DNA of 64,000 bases, from assembly GCF_014202975.1 (NCBI RefSeq), contig NZ_JACHHZ010000001.1, positions 620,001 to 684,000 of the forward strand, given 5' to 3'. Made by a program: the position numbers and the translations under genes. The notes under the pieces are model-generated. The model was not told the origin of the DNA and did not search any database. It worked only from the letters and a program-made list of their open reading frames with translations. Source of the stretch: Povalibacter uvarum. GTDB taxonomy: Bacteria; Pseudomonadota; Gammaproteobacteria; Steroidobacterales; Steroidobacteraceae. Shown one piece after another: positions 27,205 through 35,777 of the stretch; position 1 is the first letter of the stretch, and the number at the start of each line of letters is the position of its first letter.

Positions 27205-28236
27205 TTAGTCGCTGGTCAGCGCGAATGCGTAAGTGGTGTCGTGACGATACGTCTGCCCCGGCTGCACCACGATGTCAGGGAAGGCGGGCTCGTTGATCGC
27301 ATTGGGAAAGGCGTGGGGTTCGAGGCAGAGCCCGGCGCGTGCACGGAACCGCGGAGGCGTCGCAACTCCGAGGCTATTCCCGGTGTAGAACTGAATACCT
27401 CTCTGGTTGGTGCTGATGTTCAAACGAATGCCGGTACTTCGGCTGAGCAGCTCCGCCGCAATCGGCGAGCGGGGCAGCATCGGCAAGTAGTGATCGTACC
27501 CGCCGGCCAGCGTCAACTGACTGTCCGGATCGTGAATCCGGGCTCCGACGGGCGTGAGCTTGCGGAAATCAAAGGGCGTGTCGTCGACGGCGCGGATCTC
27601 GCCCGTCGGTATCTGCGCCGGGTTGAGCGGCAGGTAAGTCGCCGCCGCGAGTCGCAGCTCATGATCCTCGATGGTGGTGCCGGCATCACCGCTCAGATTG
27701 AAGTACGGATGCAGCGTGAAGTTGAGCGGCGTCGGCCGATCGGTTGTCGCGGTGACGATCGTTCTGAAGGACAGCGGCGAGTTCAGTTGCAGTTCCATCT
27801 GCACCGAGACATTGCCGAGACAGCCTTCGTCACCGTCAGGCGAATGCAACTGGAGCCGCACACCGGGCATATCGCCATCGACGCAGGCCACGACCTGCCA
27901 CAACGATCGGCCGAAACCGATGACCCCGCCGTGCAGGTGATTCTGTCCGTCGTTGCAGCTGAGACGGAACGTCGGATGAGCGTCCGCTACTGTGCGATTC
28001 GCGCAGCGTCCGATCACCGAACCCAGCTGTGCCGTATCGAGCTCGTACTCACGGAGTGACGCATAGCTGAGCACGGTGTTCGTCAATCCCTGGCGGCGCG
28101 GGACGAGAATCGTCCTGAGTCTGGCGCCGTATTCCAGGACCTCGATGGTGAACCCACTTCGTGGATGAGACAGCGCGACACGATCCACGCGACGGCCGTC
28201 CTGCAGGTATCCGAATGTGTCTCTGACAACTGGCAC
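27205..28236 (-). CDS. galM: Aldose 1-epimerase (mutarotase)
   Basis: I place the start at GTG 28236, preceded by GGGAAGAG at good spacing, giving 343 residues; the longer open frame upstream is not protein-like. Catalytic features of GalM are present: NRTVADA near the sugar site, NHLHGG with one histidine, LHPYFNLSGD with the second catalytic histidine, and CLEPHAFPNAIN with the catalytic glutamate. The enzyme interconverts alpha and beta anomers of aldohexoses before GalK or other kinases. No sugar kinase or transporter is adjacent. It is divergent from the lipase gene at 28458. Confidence 0.9.
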   Translation of the reverse strand: MPVVRDTFGYLQDGRRVDRVALSHPRSGFTIEVLEYGARLRTILVPRRQGLTNTVLSYASLREYELDTAQLGSVIGRCANRTVADAHPTFRLSCNDGQNHLHGGVIGFGRSLWQVVACVDGDMPGVRLQLHSPDGDEGCLGNVSVQMELQLNSPLSFRTIVTATTDRPTPLNFTLHPYFNLSGDAGTTIEDHELRLAAATYLPLNPAQIPTGEIRAVDDTPFDFRKLTPVGARIHDPDSQLTLAGGYDHYLPMLPRSPIAAELLSRSTGIRLNISTNQRGIQFYTGNSLGVATPPRFRARAGLCLEPHAFPNAINEPAFPDIVVQPGQTYRHDTTYAFALTSD

Positions 28237-28457
28237 TGAAACTCTTCCCACGCCCGGCAGGCAGCTTTTGTGCGGCGAGGGTAGGGGACCGGCAGTCGCG
28301 CCAGCCACGCGAAGCTTGACCGCGCACCGATTCTCAATTGATCGGCGCGCGGTCCACCGGGAAAACCGTACCTGTGGCGGGTCAACTGAGGCGTAGTCGG
28401 TCCGCGCCGGGTGTGTCCAAAATCCGGCGAAATCCGGGCTTTCTGGAAGTGTCACCG

Positions 28458-29630
28458 ATGACCAGATGTCGCACGACTCACCGGGCAACCGCGTCAAGTG
28501 CATTGTTCGTACTGACAGGCGTCGTGCTTGGTTTTCTAGTTTGCCGCGTCAGTGATGGGGCACCTGCGACCGCACCAGGAACCGTGGTGGAGTCGAAGGT
28601 CATTCCCGAGATCGATGAGTCCATTCGCTCGTTGGGAGCGACTGCGATCCGCGTTCTGTATCGGTCGACATCCAGCCGCAATGGTGCATCGATCGACGTG
28701 TCCGGCATGGTGTTCATTCCGGCGGGTGAGCCACCGCCCACGGGCTGGCCAGTGCTGGCGTTCGCCCATGGAACAACGGGCATCGACTACGAGTGTGGAC
28801 CATCGCTGTATCCGAACTTGCTTGGTGCCGCACCCCAGATTGCTGGTTTCCTGAAAGCGGGCTTCGCGGTTGCGGCTGCCGACTACGAAGGACTAGGTGC
28901 TCCCGGAGTTCATCTCTATCTGGATGCGAAGGCCGAGGCGTGGAACGTGATTGATTCGGTGCGAGCCCTGCGTCATCTGCGACCCGGCAGCATCTCCGAG
29001 CGATGGCTGGTCTACGGAGGTTCGCAGGGAGGCGGTGCGGCGTGGGCAGTGGCGGAACAAGCGGCGACTTATGCGCCTGATCTCCAGTTGCTCGGTGCGG
29101 TGTCCGTCGTGCCGGCGGCGGATGTTTCGGGAATGGCCCAGATGGCGTTCGATGGTTCGATGAACCCGCTGCAGATGGGAGCGTACATCGCGATTCTCAC
29201 CGCTCAGAGTCGTGCTCATCCGGATCTCGACCTGGATCAGCATCGACGCGGATCGGCGGCAACGAACTGGCAGGCCCTGACGTCTTGCTCTCGCGGGCAG
29301 GAAAGGGCAGAGGCCCTCCAGAAGGTGACACTCGAAGAGGTCAAGCCGGCATCTGTCGAAGCTGCAGCCAGGATGCGTGAGTTGCTCTCCCGGATAGCGT
29401 TGCCCCAGCAGCGGACACAAGCCCCTCTTCTCGTCATCTACGTCGGCAAGGACGAGTTCATCGAAACCGAATGGACTCGCGCCGCGATCACCCGAGCCTG
29501 CGCGATGGGATCGAAGATCGAAGTCGTGTTTCAGGCCGACAAGAGCCACGGCACGTTCGACGCGGGCATGGTTCCCGAGTGGATGGCGCGTCGGCTGGCG
29601 CAGGAGCCGTTCAAGGGAACCTGCGAATAG
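28458..29630 (+). CDS. Secreted LIP-family lipase/esterase
   Basis: From ATG 28458 (GGAAGTG upstream) the 390-residue protein has a signal peptide (ALFVLTGVVLGFLVC) and an alpha/beta-hydrolase core of the secretory lipase (LIP) type. The oxyanion region FAHGTTG, the nucleophile GGSQGGG (Ser at about residue 194), a C-terminal acid in VGKDEFIE and the catalytic His in KSHGTF are visible. Known relatives hydrolyse triglycerides or esters outside the cell. An early cysteine in the signal region could alternatively make it a lipoprotein. It stands alone before a sulfatase gene. Confidence 0.82.
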   Translation: MTRCRTTHRATASSALFVLTGVVLGFLVCRVSDGAPATAPGTVVESKVIPEIDESIRSLGATAIRVLYRSTSSRNGASIDVSGMVFIPAGEPPPTGWPVLAFAHGTTGIDYECGPSLYPNLLGAAPQIAGFLKAGFAVAAADYEGLGAPGVHLYLDAKAEAWNVIDSVRALRHLRPGSISERWLVYGGSQGGGAAWAVAEQAATYAPDLQLLGAVSVVPAADVSGMAQMAFDGSMNPLQMGAYIAILTAQSRAHPDLDLDQHRRGSAATNWQALTSCSRGQERAEALQKVTLEEVKPASVEAAARMRELLSRIALPQQRTQAPLLVIYVGKDEFIETEWTRAAITRACAMGSKIEVVFQADKSHGTFDAGMVPEWMARRLAQEPFKGTCE

Positions 29631-29778
29631 GATTCCGAGCCCGGCGGAGGCTCGATCCAGCCGTCCATCCTTCCCGAACTACGTATCCCGAACGTAGCGC
29701 CAACCTAGTATTGATCCGGACCGAGGCAATCAATCAAAAACACGGCGGGGCAAGGAATTGCCACCTCGAGGTCCAGCG

Positions 29779-32133
29779 ATGCTAAACCGACTCGGCGTAA
29801 TCGCCATACTGCTCGTCTTCGTGTCTCCACTGAGAGGATTCACTCAGAATCTGCCGTTTCCTCCGGCACCTTCGCAAAGCACCGCCGGACCGACGATCGC
29901 TCAGTCCGTCTACAAGCCGACGAAGCCGGTGACACACCTGCCCGCGGGAGCACCGAACGTGCTCATCATCATGCTCGATGATGTCGGCCCTGCATTGCCG
30001 GATACCTTCGGCGGGCCGATCCACACGCCGACGCTCTCGCGCATCGCGAACAGCGGTATCGTCTACAACAGCTTTCACAACGCAGCGATGTGCTCGCCCT
30101 CGCGTGCTGCGCTGTTGACAGGCCGAAACCATCATCGCGTCGGCTTTGGCCAGATAGCTGAACTCGCCAACAACTGGGATGGCTATACGGGTCATTGGCC
30201 GGCGACGACGGCGTCGGTAGCCAAGGTCCTCGGCTATTACGGTTACAACACCGCCGCCTTCGGCAAGTGGCACAACACGCCTGCTGAACAGACCACTGCG
30301 CAAGGCCCGTACGATCGATGGCCCGCCGGTCGACTGGTTGGCTTCGACTATTTCTATGGCTTCCTTGCCGGTGAATCGTCGCAGTGGGAACCGGCGCTGG
30401 TGCGCAATACGACCCGCGTCGAAACGCCTGAAAAGCAGGGCTATCACTTCACCGAGGATATGGCCGATGACGCCGTGACGTGGTTGCGTCGGCAGAATGC
30501 GATCGCTCCGGATCAGCCCTTCTTCATGTACTGGGCGAGCGGCGCATCACATGGGCCGCATCACATCTTCAAGGAATGGGCGGACAAGTACAAAGGCAAG
30601 TTCGACAAGGGCTGGGACGAAATGCGGAAGGAAGTGTTCGCGCGGCAAAAGGCACTGGGCTGGGTTCCAGCCAATACCAGGTTGACGCCGCGTCCGGCCT
30701 CTCTTGCCGCATGGGCGGATATTCCGGAGAGCGAGAAGCCGTTCCAGCGCCGCCTCATGGAAGTATTCGCGGGGTACACCGAACACGCGGATACGCAAGC
30801 AGGCCGATTGATCGATGAGCTCGAGCGCCTGGGCATTCGCGAGAAGACGCTCGTCCTCTATGTGTGGGGCGACAACGGCTCGAGCGCCGAGGGCCAGAAC
30901 GGCACGATCAGCGAGCTGCTCGCGCAAAACGGCATCGCGACCGAGATCAACGATCATCTGCGCGCACTCGATCGCTTGGGCGGAATGGACGTGCTCGGCA
31001 GCCCCAAGACCGACAACATGTATCACGCGGGCTGGGCCTGGGCCGGATCGACGCCGTTTCAGGGGACCAAGCTCACCGCGGGTCATTTCGGCGGAACGCG
31101 CACGCCGCTCGCAATTTCGTGGCCGGGCAAGATCCAGCAGGACAAGACGCCGCGTTCGCAGTTTCATCATGTCAATGATGTGGTGCCCACGATCTACGAT
31201 GTGATCGGCATCCAGGCACCGGCTACCGTCGATGGTGTGTCCCAGCAGCCGATGGATGGCGTGAGCATGAAGTACACCTTTGCGAATGCAAGAGCAGCGG
31301 GACAGAAGAAGGCGCAGTACTTCGAATGCATGGCGGACCGCGGCATTTATTCACCTGACGGCTGGTATGCGGCTGCATGGGGTCCGAGGACGCCGTGGGT
31401 TCCGGGACTGCCGCCCTCGATCGCGACGTGGAGCCCGGAGAAGGACAAGTGGGTGCTCTACAATTTGAACGATGACTTTTCTCAATCCACGGACCTGGCG
31501 GCGAAGTATCCGCAGAAGCTCGCCGAGTTGAAGCAGCTGTTCGATCAGGAGGCGAAGAACAATCTCGCGTATCCCATCGGCGGTGGCCTCTGGTCGGTCG
31601 TCTGGAGCCCGCAGTCAGCGCCGCAGAATCCGGCAACCGCGTTCCACTACACGCAAGACGTAACCGGCGTGCCGGAATTCGCGGGTCCGAAGGTTGGCGC
31701 GCGCAGTAGTCTCGTGACCGTGGATGTCGATCTCGCCCCGGATTCAGCTGGTGTGCTGTACGCACTCGGCGCGTTCTCCGGCGGCCTCTCATTGTGGGTG
31801 GACAAGGGCACGCTGGGCTACGAATACAATCTCTTCGAGATCGAGCGCACACGATTGCAGACTGCGAGCGCATTACCGACCGGCAGAGTAAAGGTCGAAG
31901 TAGAGACGCGTATTGCTGCACCACGCGGCGCCGCGGACGTTGTCATCCGAGTGGACGGTAAGGAAGTAGCGAAGGGCACGGTGCCGCGCACAGCGGCCTT
32001 GGCATTCACTGCGAACGACGCGTTCGACATCGGAATGGATAGTTATTCGCCGGTCTCGGAGGCGTACTTCGATCGGCGGCCGTTCCGCTTCAACGGCAGG
32101 ATCGACCGCGTGGAGATCAAGTACTTGCAGTGA
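29779..32133 (+). CDS. Secreted arylsulfatase (type I sulfatase)
   Basis: From ATG 29779 (CGAGG upstream) the 784-residue product has a signal peptide and a sulfatase domain at about 60-500. LIIMLDDVG supplies metal-binding aspartates, CSPSRAALLTGR carries the cysteine that is converted to formylglycine, GKWH is the second conserved block and WGDNGSS the third metal site. The long C-terminal beta region (about 590-784) is seen in large bacterial arylsulfatases of the AtsA class. It would release sulfate from aryl or other sulfate esters in the periplasm. No formylglycine-generating enzyme gene is in the window, so maturation depends on a distant gene. Confidence 0.92.
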   Translation: MLNRLGVIAILLVFVSPLRGFTQNLPFPPAPSQSTAGPTIAQSVYKPTKPVTHLPAGAPNVLIIMLDDVGPALPDTFGGPIHTPTLSRIANSGIVYNSFHNAAMCSPSRAALLTGRNHHRVGFGQIAELANNWDGYTGHWPATTASVAKVLGYYGYNTAAFGKWHNTPAEQTTAQGPYDRWPAGRLVGFDYFYGFLAGESSQWEPALVRNTTRVETPEKQGYHFTEDMADDAVTWLRRQNAIAPDQPFFMYWASGASHGPHHIFKEWADKYKGKFDKGWDEMRKEVFARQKALGWVPANTRLTPRPASLAAWADIPESEKPFQRRLMEVFAGYTEHADTQAGRLIDELERLGIREKTLVLYVWGDNGSSAEGQNGTISELLAQNGIATEINDHLRALDRLGGMDVLGSPKTDNMYHAGWAWAGSTPFQGTKLTAGHFGGTRTPLAISWPGKIQQDKTPRSQFHHVNDVVPTIYDVIGIQAPATVDGVSQQPMDGVSMKYTFANARAAGQKKAQYFECMADRGIYSPDGWYAAAWGPRTPWVPGLPPSIATWSPEKDKWVLYNLNDDFSQSTDLAAKYPQKLAELKQLFDQEAKNNLAYPIGGGLWSVVWSPQSAPQNPATAFHYTQDVTGVPEFAGPKVGARSSLVTVDVDLAPDSAGVLYALGAFSGGLSLWVDKGTLGYEYNLFEIERTRLQTASALPTGRVKVEVETRIAAPRGAADVVIRVDGKEVAKGTVPRTAALAFTANDAFDIGMDSYSPVSEAYFDRRPFRFNGRIDRVEIKYLQ

Positions 32134-32231
32134 CTGATCCCGCAACCAGCGTGGCGTAGCTGCCTGGGGGCTGCGCTTCAGCAGACGTGGAACGATTCCC
32201 GGCGCCCGTCGCTTTCGTTAGCGGGTGACGT

Positions 32232-33182
32232 ATGAATACTCAATGGCCGGACATCCCCTTCGAGCCCTGGCGGGACACGTGCTCCGCGCTCCACCTGTAC
32301 GCGCAGCTCATCGGGAAATATCGGCTCGCGCGCACACCATGGGTGAACTATTCGTGGCACGCAACTTTCTACGTGAGCGCACGCGGCTTGACTACGTCGC
32401 TCGTGCCGGATGGATCGGGTGGCGTGGAGATTTCGTTCGACCTTCTCGAGCATCTGGTCACTGGTGCCAGCGCGGACGGGCGCAGCGCGCAGTTCTCTCT
32501 GAAACCCATGTCAGTGGCGACCTTCCACGCGCGATTCGTCGAGTTGCTGCAATCGCTCGGCGCCACCCCTGAAGACTTCGGCCAACCGAATGAAGTGCCT
32601 CATCCGATCCGGTTCACCGAGGATCACGTGGAGCGGCCGTACGATGCAGCCGCAGTGACTCGCTATTTCCAGGCGCTGGTCGCGGTCGATCGCGTGTTCA
32701 AGCGCTTCCGCACGAGCTTTCTCGGCAAGGTCAGCCCCGTGCATCTCTTCTGGGGAAGTTTCGATCTGGCGGTGACCCGTTTCTCTGGCCGCACCGCACC
32801 TCTTCATCCGGGTGGCGTCCCCGCCTTACCTGACTCGGTCACGCGCGAGGCCTACAGTCATGAAGTCTCATCGGCGGGTTTCTGGCCCGGTGGGAATGGC
32901 GTCGATTCCGCGGCGTTCTACTCTTACGCCTATCCCAAGCCCGATGGGTTCGAAACCGCGCGGCCGTCGCCGAGCGCCGCGTACTTCGACGAGAAGCTGG
33001 GAGAATTCCTGTTGCCTTACGAGGCGGTACGACGCTCGTCCGATCCGGAAGCCACGCTGATGGAGTTCCTGGAGAGCACATATCGAATTGCGGCTGATCT
33101 CGGCAACTGGGATCGCGCGGTGCTCGAATGCAGCGTGGGCGTTCCGCGGCAGCCGCGTCGGGTGGGTATCCGTCAAGGATGA
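32232..33182 (+). CDS. DUF5996 family protein
   Basis: The 316-residue soluble protein matches the DUF5996 pattern: WPDIPFEPWRDTC and LHLYAQLIGKYRLA at the start, WHATFYVSARGL, DLLEHLV, PVHLFWGSFDLAVTRFSGR in the middle, and SHEVSSAGFWPGG near 215-227. The family is widespread but without a known activity. ATG 32232 gives the conserved start. It lies between a sulfatase gene and a secreted hydrolase, with no operon partner that would suggest a job. Confidence 0.88.
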   Translation: MNTQWPDIPFEPWRDTCSALHLYAQLIGKYRLARTPWVNYSWHATFYVSARGLTTSLVPDGSGGVEISFDLLEHLVTGASADGRSAQFSLKPMSVATFHARFVELLQSLGATPEDFGQPNEVPHPIRFTEDHVERPYDAAAVTRYFQALVAVDRVFKRFRTSFLGKVSPVHLFWGSFDLAVTRFSGRTAPLHPGGVPALPDSVTREAYSHEVSSAGFWPGGNGVDSAAFYSYAYPKPDGFETARPSPSAAYFDEKLGEFLLPYEAVRRSSDPEATLMEFLESTYRIAADLGNWDRAVLECSVGVPRQPRRVGIRQG

Positions 33183-33266
33183 TTGCCGGCGCCCGCCAGG
33201 CTGCAACAATCCGTGATCATGCTTGCGCTTGCGAACCTCATTGTTGGCAGAGTTGAGCATCACAAC

Positions 33267-34178
33267 ATGAGAATCCGCGGTGGCATTGCATTGCTCGTTG
33301 TACTCATCGGCGCAGGCTCGGCGGCGCCTGCCATGTGTGAAGTCAAACGCGCTCAGATCGGTGATGCCGAACTCGCCTATGTCGAAGCCGGCAGCGGCGA
33401 AGTCATCGTATTCGTTCACGGCGGTCTTCAGGACTATCGTCTTTGGGACGCGCATCTGCCGGTGTTCTCTGGCAGATACCACACGGTCGCCTACAGTCGC
33501 CGCAATCACTATCCGAACGCGGTTTCCATTGATGGAACACCTGATGGTGCCGCCGATCTGCACGCAGGCGACCTCGCCGCGCTCATAAAGGTGCTTGGAT
33601 TCCGGCGTGTGCACGTAGTTGCACATTCGGCCGGCGCCCACGCCGCTCTGATCTTTGCATCGAACCATCCGGAAATGGTGGTGACGCTCGTCGTCAATGA
33701 GCCCCCGGCAAGCGGCCTGCTGCTGAGCTCCACCAGCGGACGAACGATCGCAGCGGATTTCAACGCGCGACTCGCGCCTTCTCGCGAGGCGTTTCGCACA
33801 GGTGATATGCGCAACGCGGGTCGGATGTTCGCCGATGCGGTTGGGGGTACGGGTACCTACGATCGCCGCTCCGAAGCCATGAGGCAGATGATGCTGGACA
33901 ACTCCTTCGCCCATGCTGCCGATGCGACATCAGCTCGGCCGCGACCCGTGTTCACTTGCGAGATGGCGAAACGGATCACGATACCAACGCTGATCATGCA
34001 GGGCACGCGCAGTCCGCCATTCTTTGGAGCCGTCGTCGATGAACTCGAGCGATGTCTTGCGAACCGCGAGCGCGTGCGGATCGACGCTTCCCATACCGTT
34101 CCGGCGGAGAATCCCAACGACTTCGATGCGGCGGTGCTGACGTTTCTTTCAAAGCACCCGAACAGCCCTGCGCCATAG
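33267..34178 (+). CDS. Secreted alpha/beta hydrolase
   Basis: I choose ATG 33267, which gives a clean signal peptide (GIALLVVLIGAGSAAPA) and 303 residues. The fold is shown by VFVHGGLQDYRLW (oxyanion region), the nucleophile elbow VAHSAGAHA with its serine, and a C-terminal histidine in DASHTVPAENP. It could be an esterase, epoxide hydrolase or haloperoxidase-like enzyme; the substrate is not evident. It is the last intact chromosomal gene before the decayed left edge of the dusA island. Confidence 0.8.
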   Translation: MRIRGGIALLVVLIGAGSAAPAMCEVKRAQIGDAELAYVEAGSGEVIVFVHGGLQDYRLWDAHLPVFSGRYHTVAYSRRNHYPNAVSIDGTPDGAADLHAGDLAALIKVLGFRRVHVVAHSAGAHAALIFASNHPEMVVTLVVNEPPASGLLLSSTSGRTIAADFNARLAPSREAFRTGDMRNAGRMFADAVGGTGTYDRRSEAMRQMMLDNSFAHAADATSARPRPVFTCEMAKRITIPTLIMQGTRSPPFFGAVVDELERCLANRERVRIDASHTVPAENPNDFDAAVLTFLSKHPNSPAP

Positions 34179-34191
34179 AAGTCTGGCTTGA

Positions 34192-34437
34192 CTAGTAGAC
34201 TTCCGGGACCAGCATGTCAGCGGGAACAGCCTGTCGCGAGTAGTCTTCGAGACGTTCGCGCTCCGGCAGAATGATGGGAACCTTTTCTACTTCGGTGTAT
34301 GGGAACTGCTTGAGCAGATGGTCGATGCAGTTCAGTCGAGCGCGCTTCTTGTCGAGGGCCTGCACAACCTACCAGCGCGCTTCAGGAATGTGCGAGCGCT
34401 GGAGCATGACTTCCTTCGCCTTCGTGTAGTCCTCACA
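34192..34437 (-). pseudogene. 3' remnant of a polyphosphate kinase 2 gene
   Basis: Reading the minus strand gives the C-terminal tail of a PPK2: EDYTKAKEVMLQRSHIPEA, an in-frame TAG, then VVQALDKKRARLNCIDHLL and an ending DMLVPEVY followed by stop. The kinase core is missing and the frame is broken, so it is a dead fragment. PPK2 enzymes phosphorylate nucleotides with polyphosphate. It adjoins an integrase remnant at the left edge of the island and was probably stranded there by deletion. Confidence 0.75.
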
Positions 34438-34449
34438 TCGGCGACGCGA

Positions 34450-34641
34450 TTGCGGAAGTCATCCATGTACCAGCGGATCAGGCTTTTCAGGGTTTGCTCA
34501 CCCAGCTGTGTGCGTACGAGTTCGGCAGGGTTTTCCAGCGCGACCTCCCGTGCTTTGCCCCGACGCTCGGCGGCGGCGCGGTGAGCAAAGGTCTTCGCTT
34601 CCGTGTGCAGCAAGGTCTTTCCATACCCTGATGGTGGCCAT
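34450..34641 (-). pseudogene. Decayed dusA-type integrase, N-terminal fragment
   Basis: Minus-strand translation gives MATIR at the start (34641), then, after a deletion of about 20 codons and a frame change, HTEAKTFAHRAAAE, KAREVALENPAELVR and TLKSLIRWYMDDFR. These match the N-terminal region of the intact integrase at 59053-60243 (HTEGKTFMHRSAAE, KAREVALENPGELAR, SLKSLIRWYIEDFR). The catalytic domain is absent. It sits in the same position relative to a dusA 5' end as the intact copy, so it is the footprint of an earlier element. Confidence 0.8.
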
Positions 34642-34663
34642 GGAGAAGAGGTGCCCTTCCTGG

Positions 34664-34688
34664 AGGTGACAAGCTATTCTTGTCACCT
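34664..34688. promoter_or_regulatory. Stem-loop upstream of the dusA 5' copy (left)
   Basis: Perfect 10-bp arms AGGTGACAAG and CTTGTCACCT enclose a CTATT loop. The same structure with compensating base changes occurs at 60261-60287 upstream of intact dusA. It lies in the divergent region between integrase and dusA and may be a regulator site, an arm-type integrase site or an RNA element. Confidence 0.6.
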
Positions 34689-34749
34689 ATACGGCACCTC
34701 CTCAACCGATAAACGCGCCAAAACCCGCAGACGTCCCGCACGAACGCCA

Positions 34750-34846
34750 ATGACGGAAAATCCTAAAAAAATAGGCGTTTCGAGCGGGAAAAGCGCGATC
34801 CCGCTGGACCGGCGCATCAGCGTCGCGCCGATGATGGACTGTACCG
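34750..34846 (+). pseudogene. Duplicated 5' end of dusA
   Basis: From ATG 34750 the frame reads MTENPKKIGVSSGKSAIPLD and on to VAPMMDCTD, closely matching the first 33 residues of intact dusA at 60348, then changes abruptly to unrelated sequence. This is the displaced chromosomal (or previous-element) dusA start left behind when an element recombined into the gene. It cannot make a functional enzyme. Confidence 0.85.
34825..34840. other. Left attachment-site repeat (att core candidate)
   Basis: The 16 bp GCGCCGATGATGGACT are identical to 60423-60438 in intact dusA, within a longer diverged repeat. Beyond it the two loci stop matching within about 10 bp. This is where integrases of dusA islands are known to recombine. 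Confidence 0.7.
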
Positions 34847-34952
34847 ACAGTGGAAAAGTGGCCTGTCAGATCAGTCGCTTAGAGGCTCGACAACTTCCTT
34901 GTCTCCTCTATGTCACCTCTGAGAAGAAAAAGAACTCGCTGCCAAGCCGAGG

Positions 34953-35777
34953 CTACTTGGGTTTTTGCTTTTTGCCCGGACGCTTTCGAAGGGCGCTTTG
35001 TCGGGCCTGTAGAGCCAGGAACTTCGTGCGCTTGGATTCAAGTCGCTGAAGGACGCGCGGCCACTGCTCTGCGTGGAAGCGAGAATAGGAGATCTTTTCT
35101 ACGGGGATGGAGGCCAGCACGTCGATGTCGTAGGTGAAGGCGACGCGTGACAACTCCGTGTCGAGCGCGAGCTTCTCGATGCGCTTTACCGCCTGGCGCA
35201 CAATCCTTGGATCACCGCCGTCGCTCATGTGGCTTTCGATGAACGCGCGGCAGATCTTTACAGCCAGTCTTGCCTGCTCAGCGCCGATCGCATTCTGCTT
35301 CGACGGGAGCGCTGCGAGATTGCGCAGGCGACTCTCCAGAACATCGAGTGGATGCAGTACGTGGACGACAATCCCATCCGCCAGCATCAGTTGCGAGGCT
35401 CTCGCGCGAACAACTCGTGTATTCAGGCCGACGATTCCAGACAGAAAGTCGACCTGCTTGATTCCTTCCTCCGGCACGGTCGCGTAGACCTTGGCCACTT
35501 GGCCGCCCGCGTCGTCAAGGGTTCCCTCGCGTACTTTCCAGGGATGACCGAGCTGCCGCTGCAATTGCTTGGCGATGTCTCGGGTGCCGATGAAGTCAGC
35601 GTCCATCGTGACGATGCGTGACAGTGCACCTACAGGTTGGATGTCGTAGTAGACGGCCCAGGTGGCAAGTGCCTGGCCACCGACTAGGAGAGCGTGGGGC
35701 CCGCAGATGCGCAGAATGCGTTCGATTTCCTGCGCAGTCAGCTCGGCTTCGTGAAGCGCGTGAGCTGAGTTGGTCAC
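34953..35777 (-). CDS. Nucleotidyltransferase-fold protein, candidate toxin
   Basis: The 274-residue protein starts at GTG 35777, overlapping the upstream gene's stop as GTGA. It shows a nucleotidyltransferase signature: LLVGGQALATW (about 31-41), then MDADFIG with two catalytic aspartates (about 57-63) and a third acid in QVDFLSG (about 108-114). The C-terminus is highly basic (RKRPGKKQKPK). Nucleotidyltransferases of the AbiEii/MNT type act as toxins that modify tRNA or proteins. The upstream neighbour is a RelB/DinJ-like antitoxin, an unusual partner for this fold. Toxin status is inferred from this coupled pair on a mobile island. Confidence 0.65.
   Translation of the reverse strand: MTNSAHALHEAELTAQEIERILRICGPHALLVGGQALATWAVYYDIQPVGALSRIVTMDADFIGTRDIAKQLQRQLGHPWKVREGTLDDAGGQVAKVYATVPEEGIKQVDFLSGIVGLNTRVVRARASQLMLADGIVVHVLHPLDVLESRLRNLAALPSKQNAIGAEQARLAVKICRAFIESHMSDGGDPRIVRQAVKRIEKLALDTELSRVAFTYDIDVLASIPVEKISYSRFHAEQWPRVLQRLESKRTKFLALQARQSALRKRPGKKQKPK

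Noticed and set aside
27040-28059. 339-residue plus-strand frame opposite galM
   Set aside because: Antisense shadow; the galM catalytic residues on the minus strand are unambiguous.
28237-28503. N-terminal extension of the galM frame
   Set aside because: The added residues are not protein-like, while GTG 28236 has a good ribosome site and gives the usual family length.
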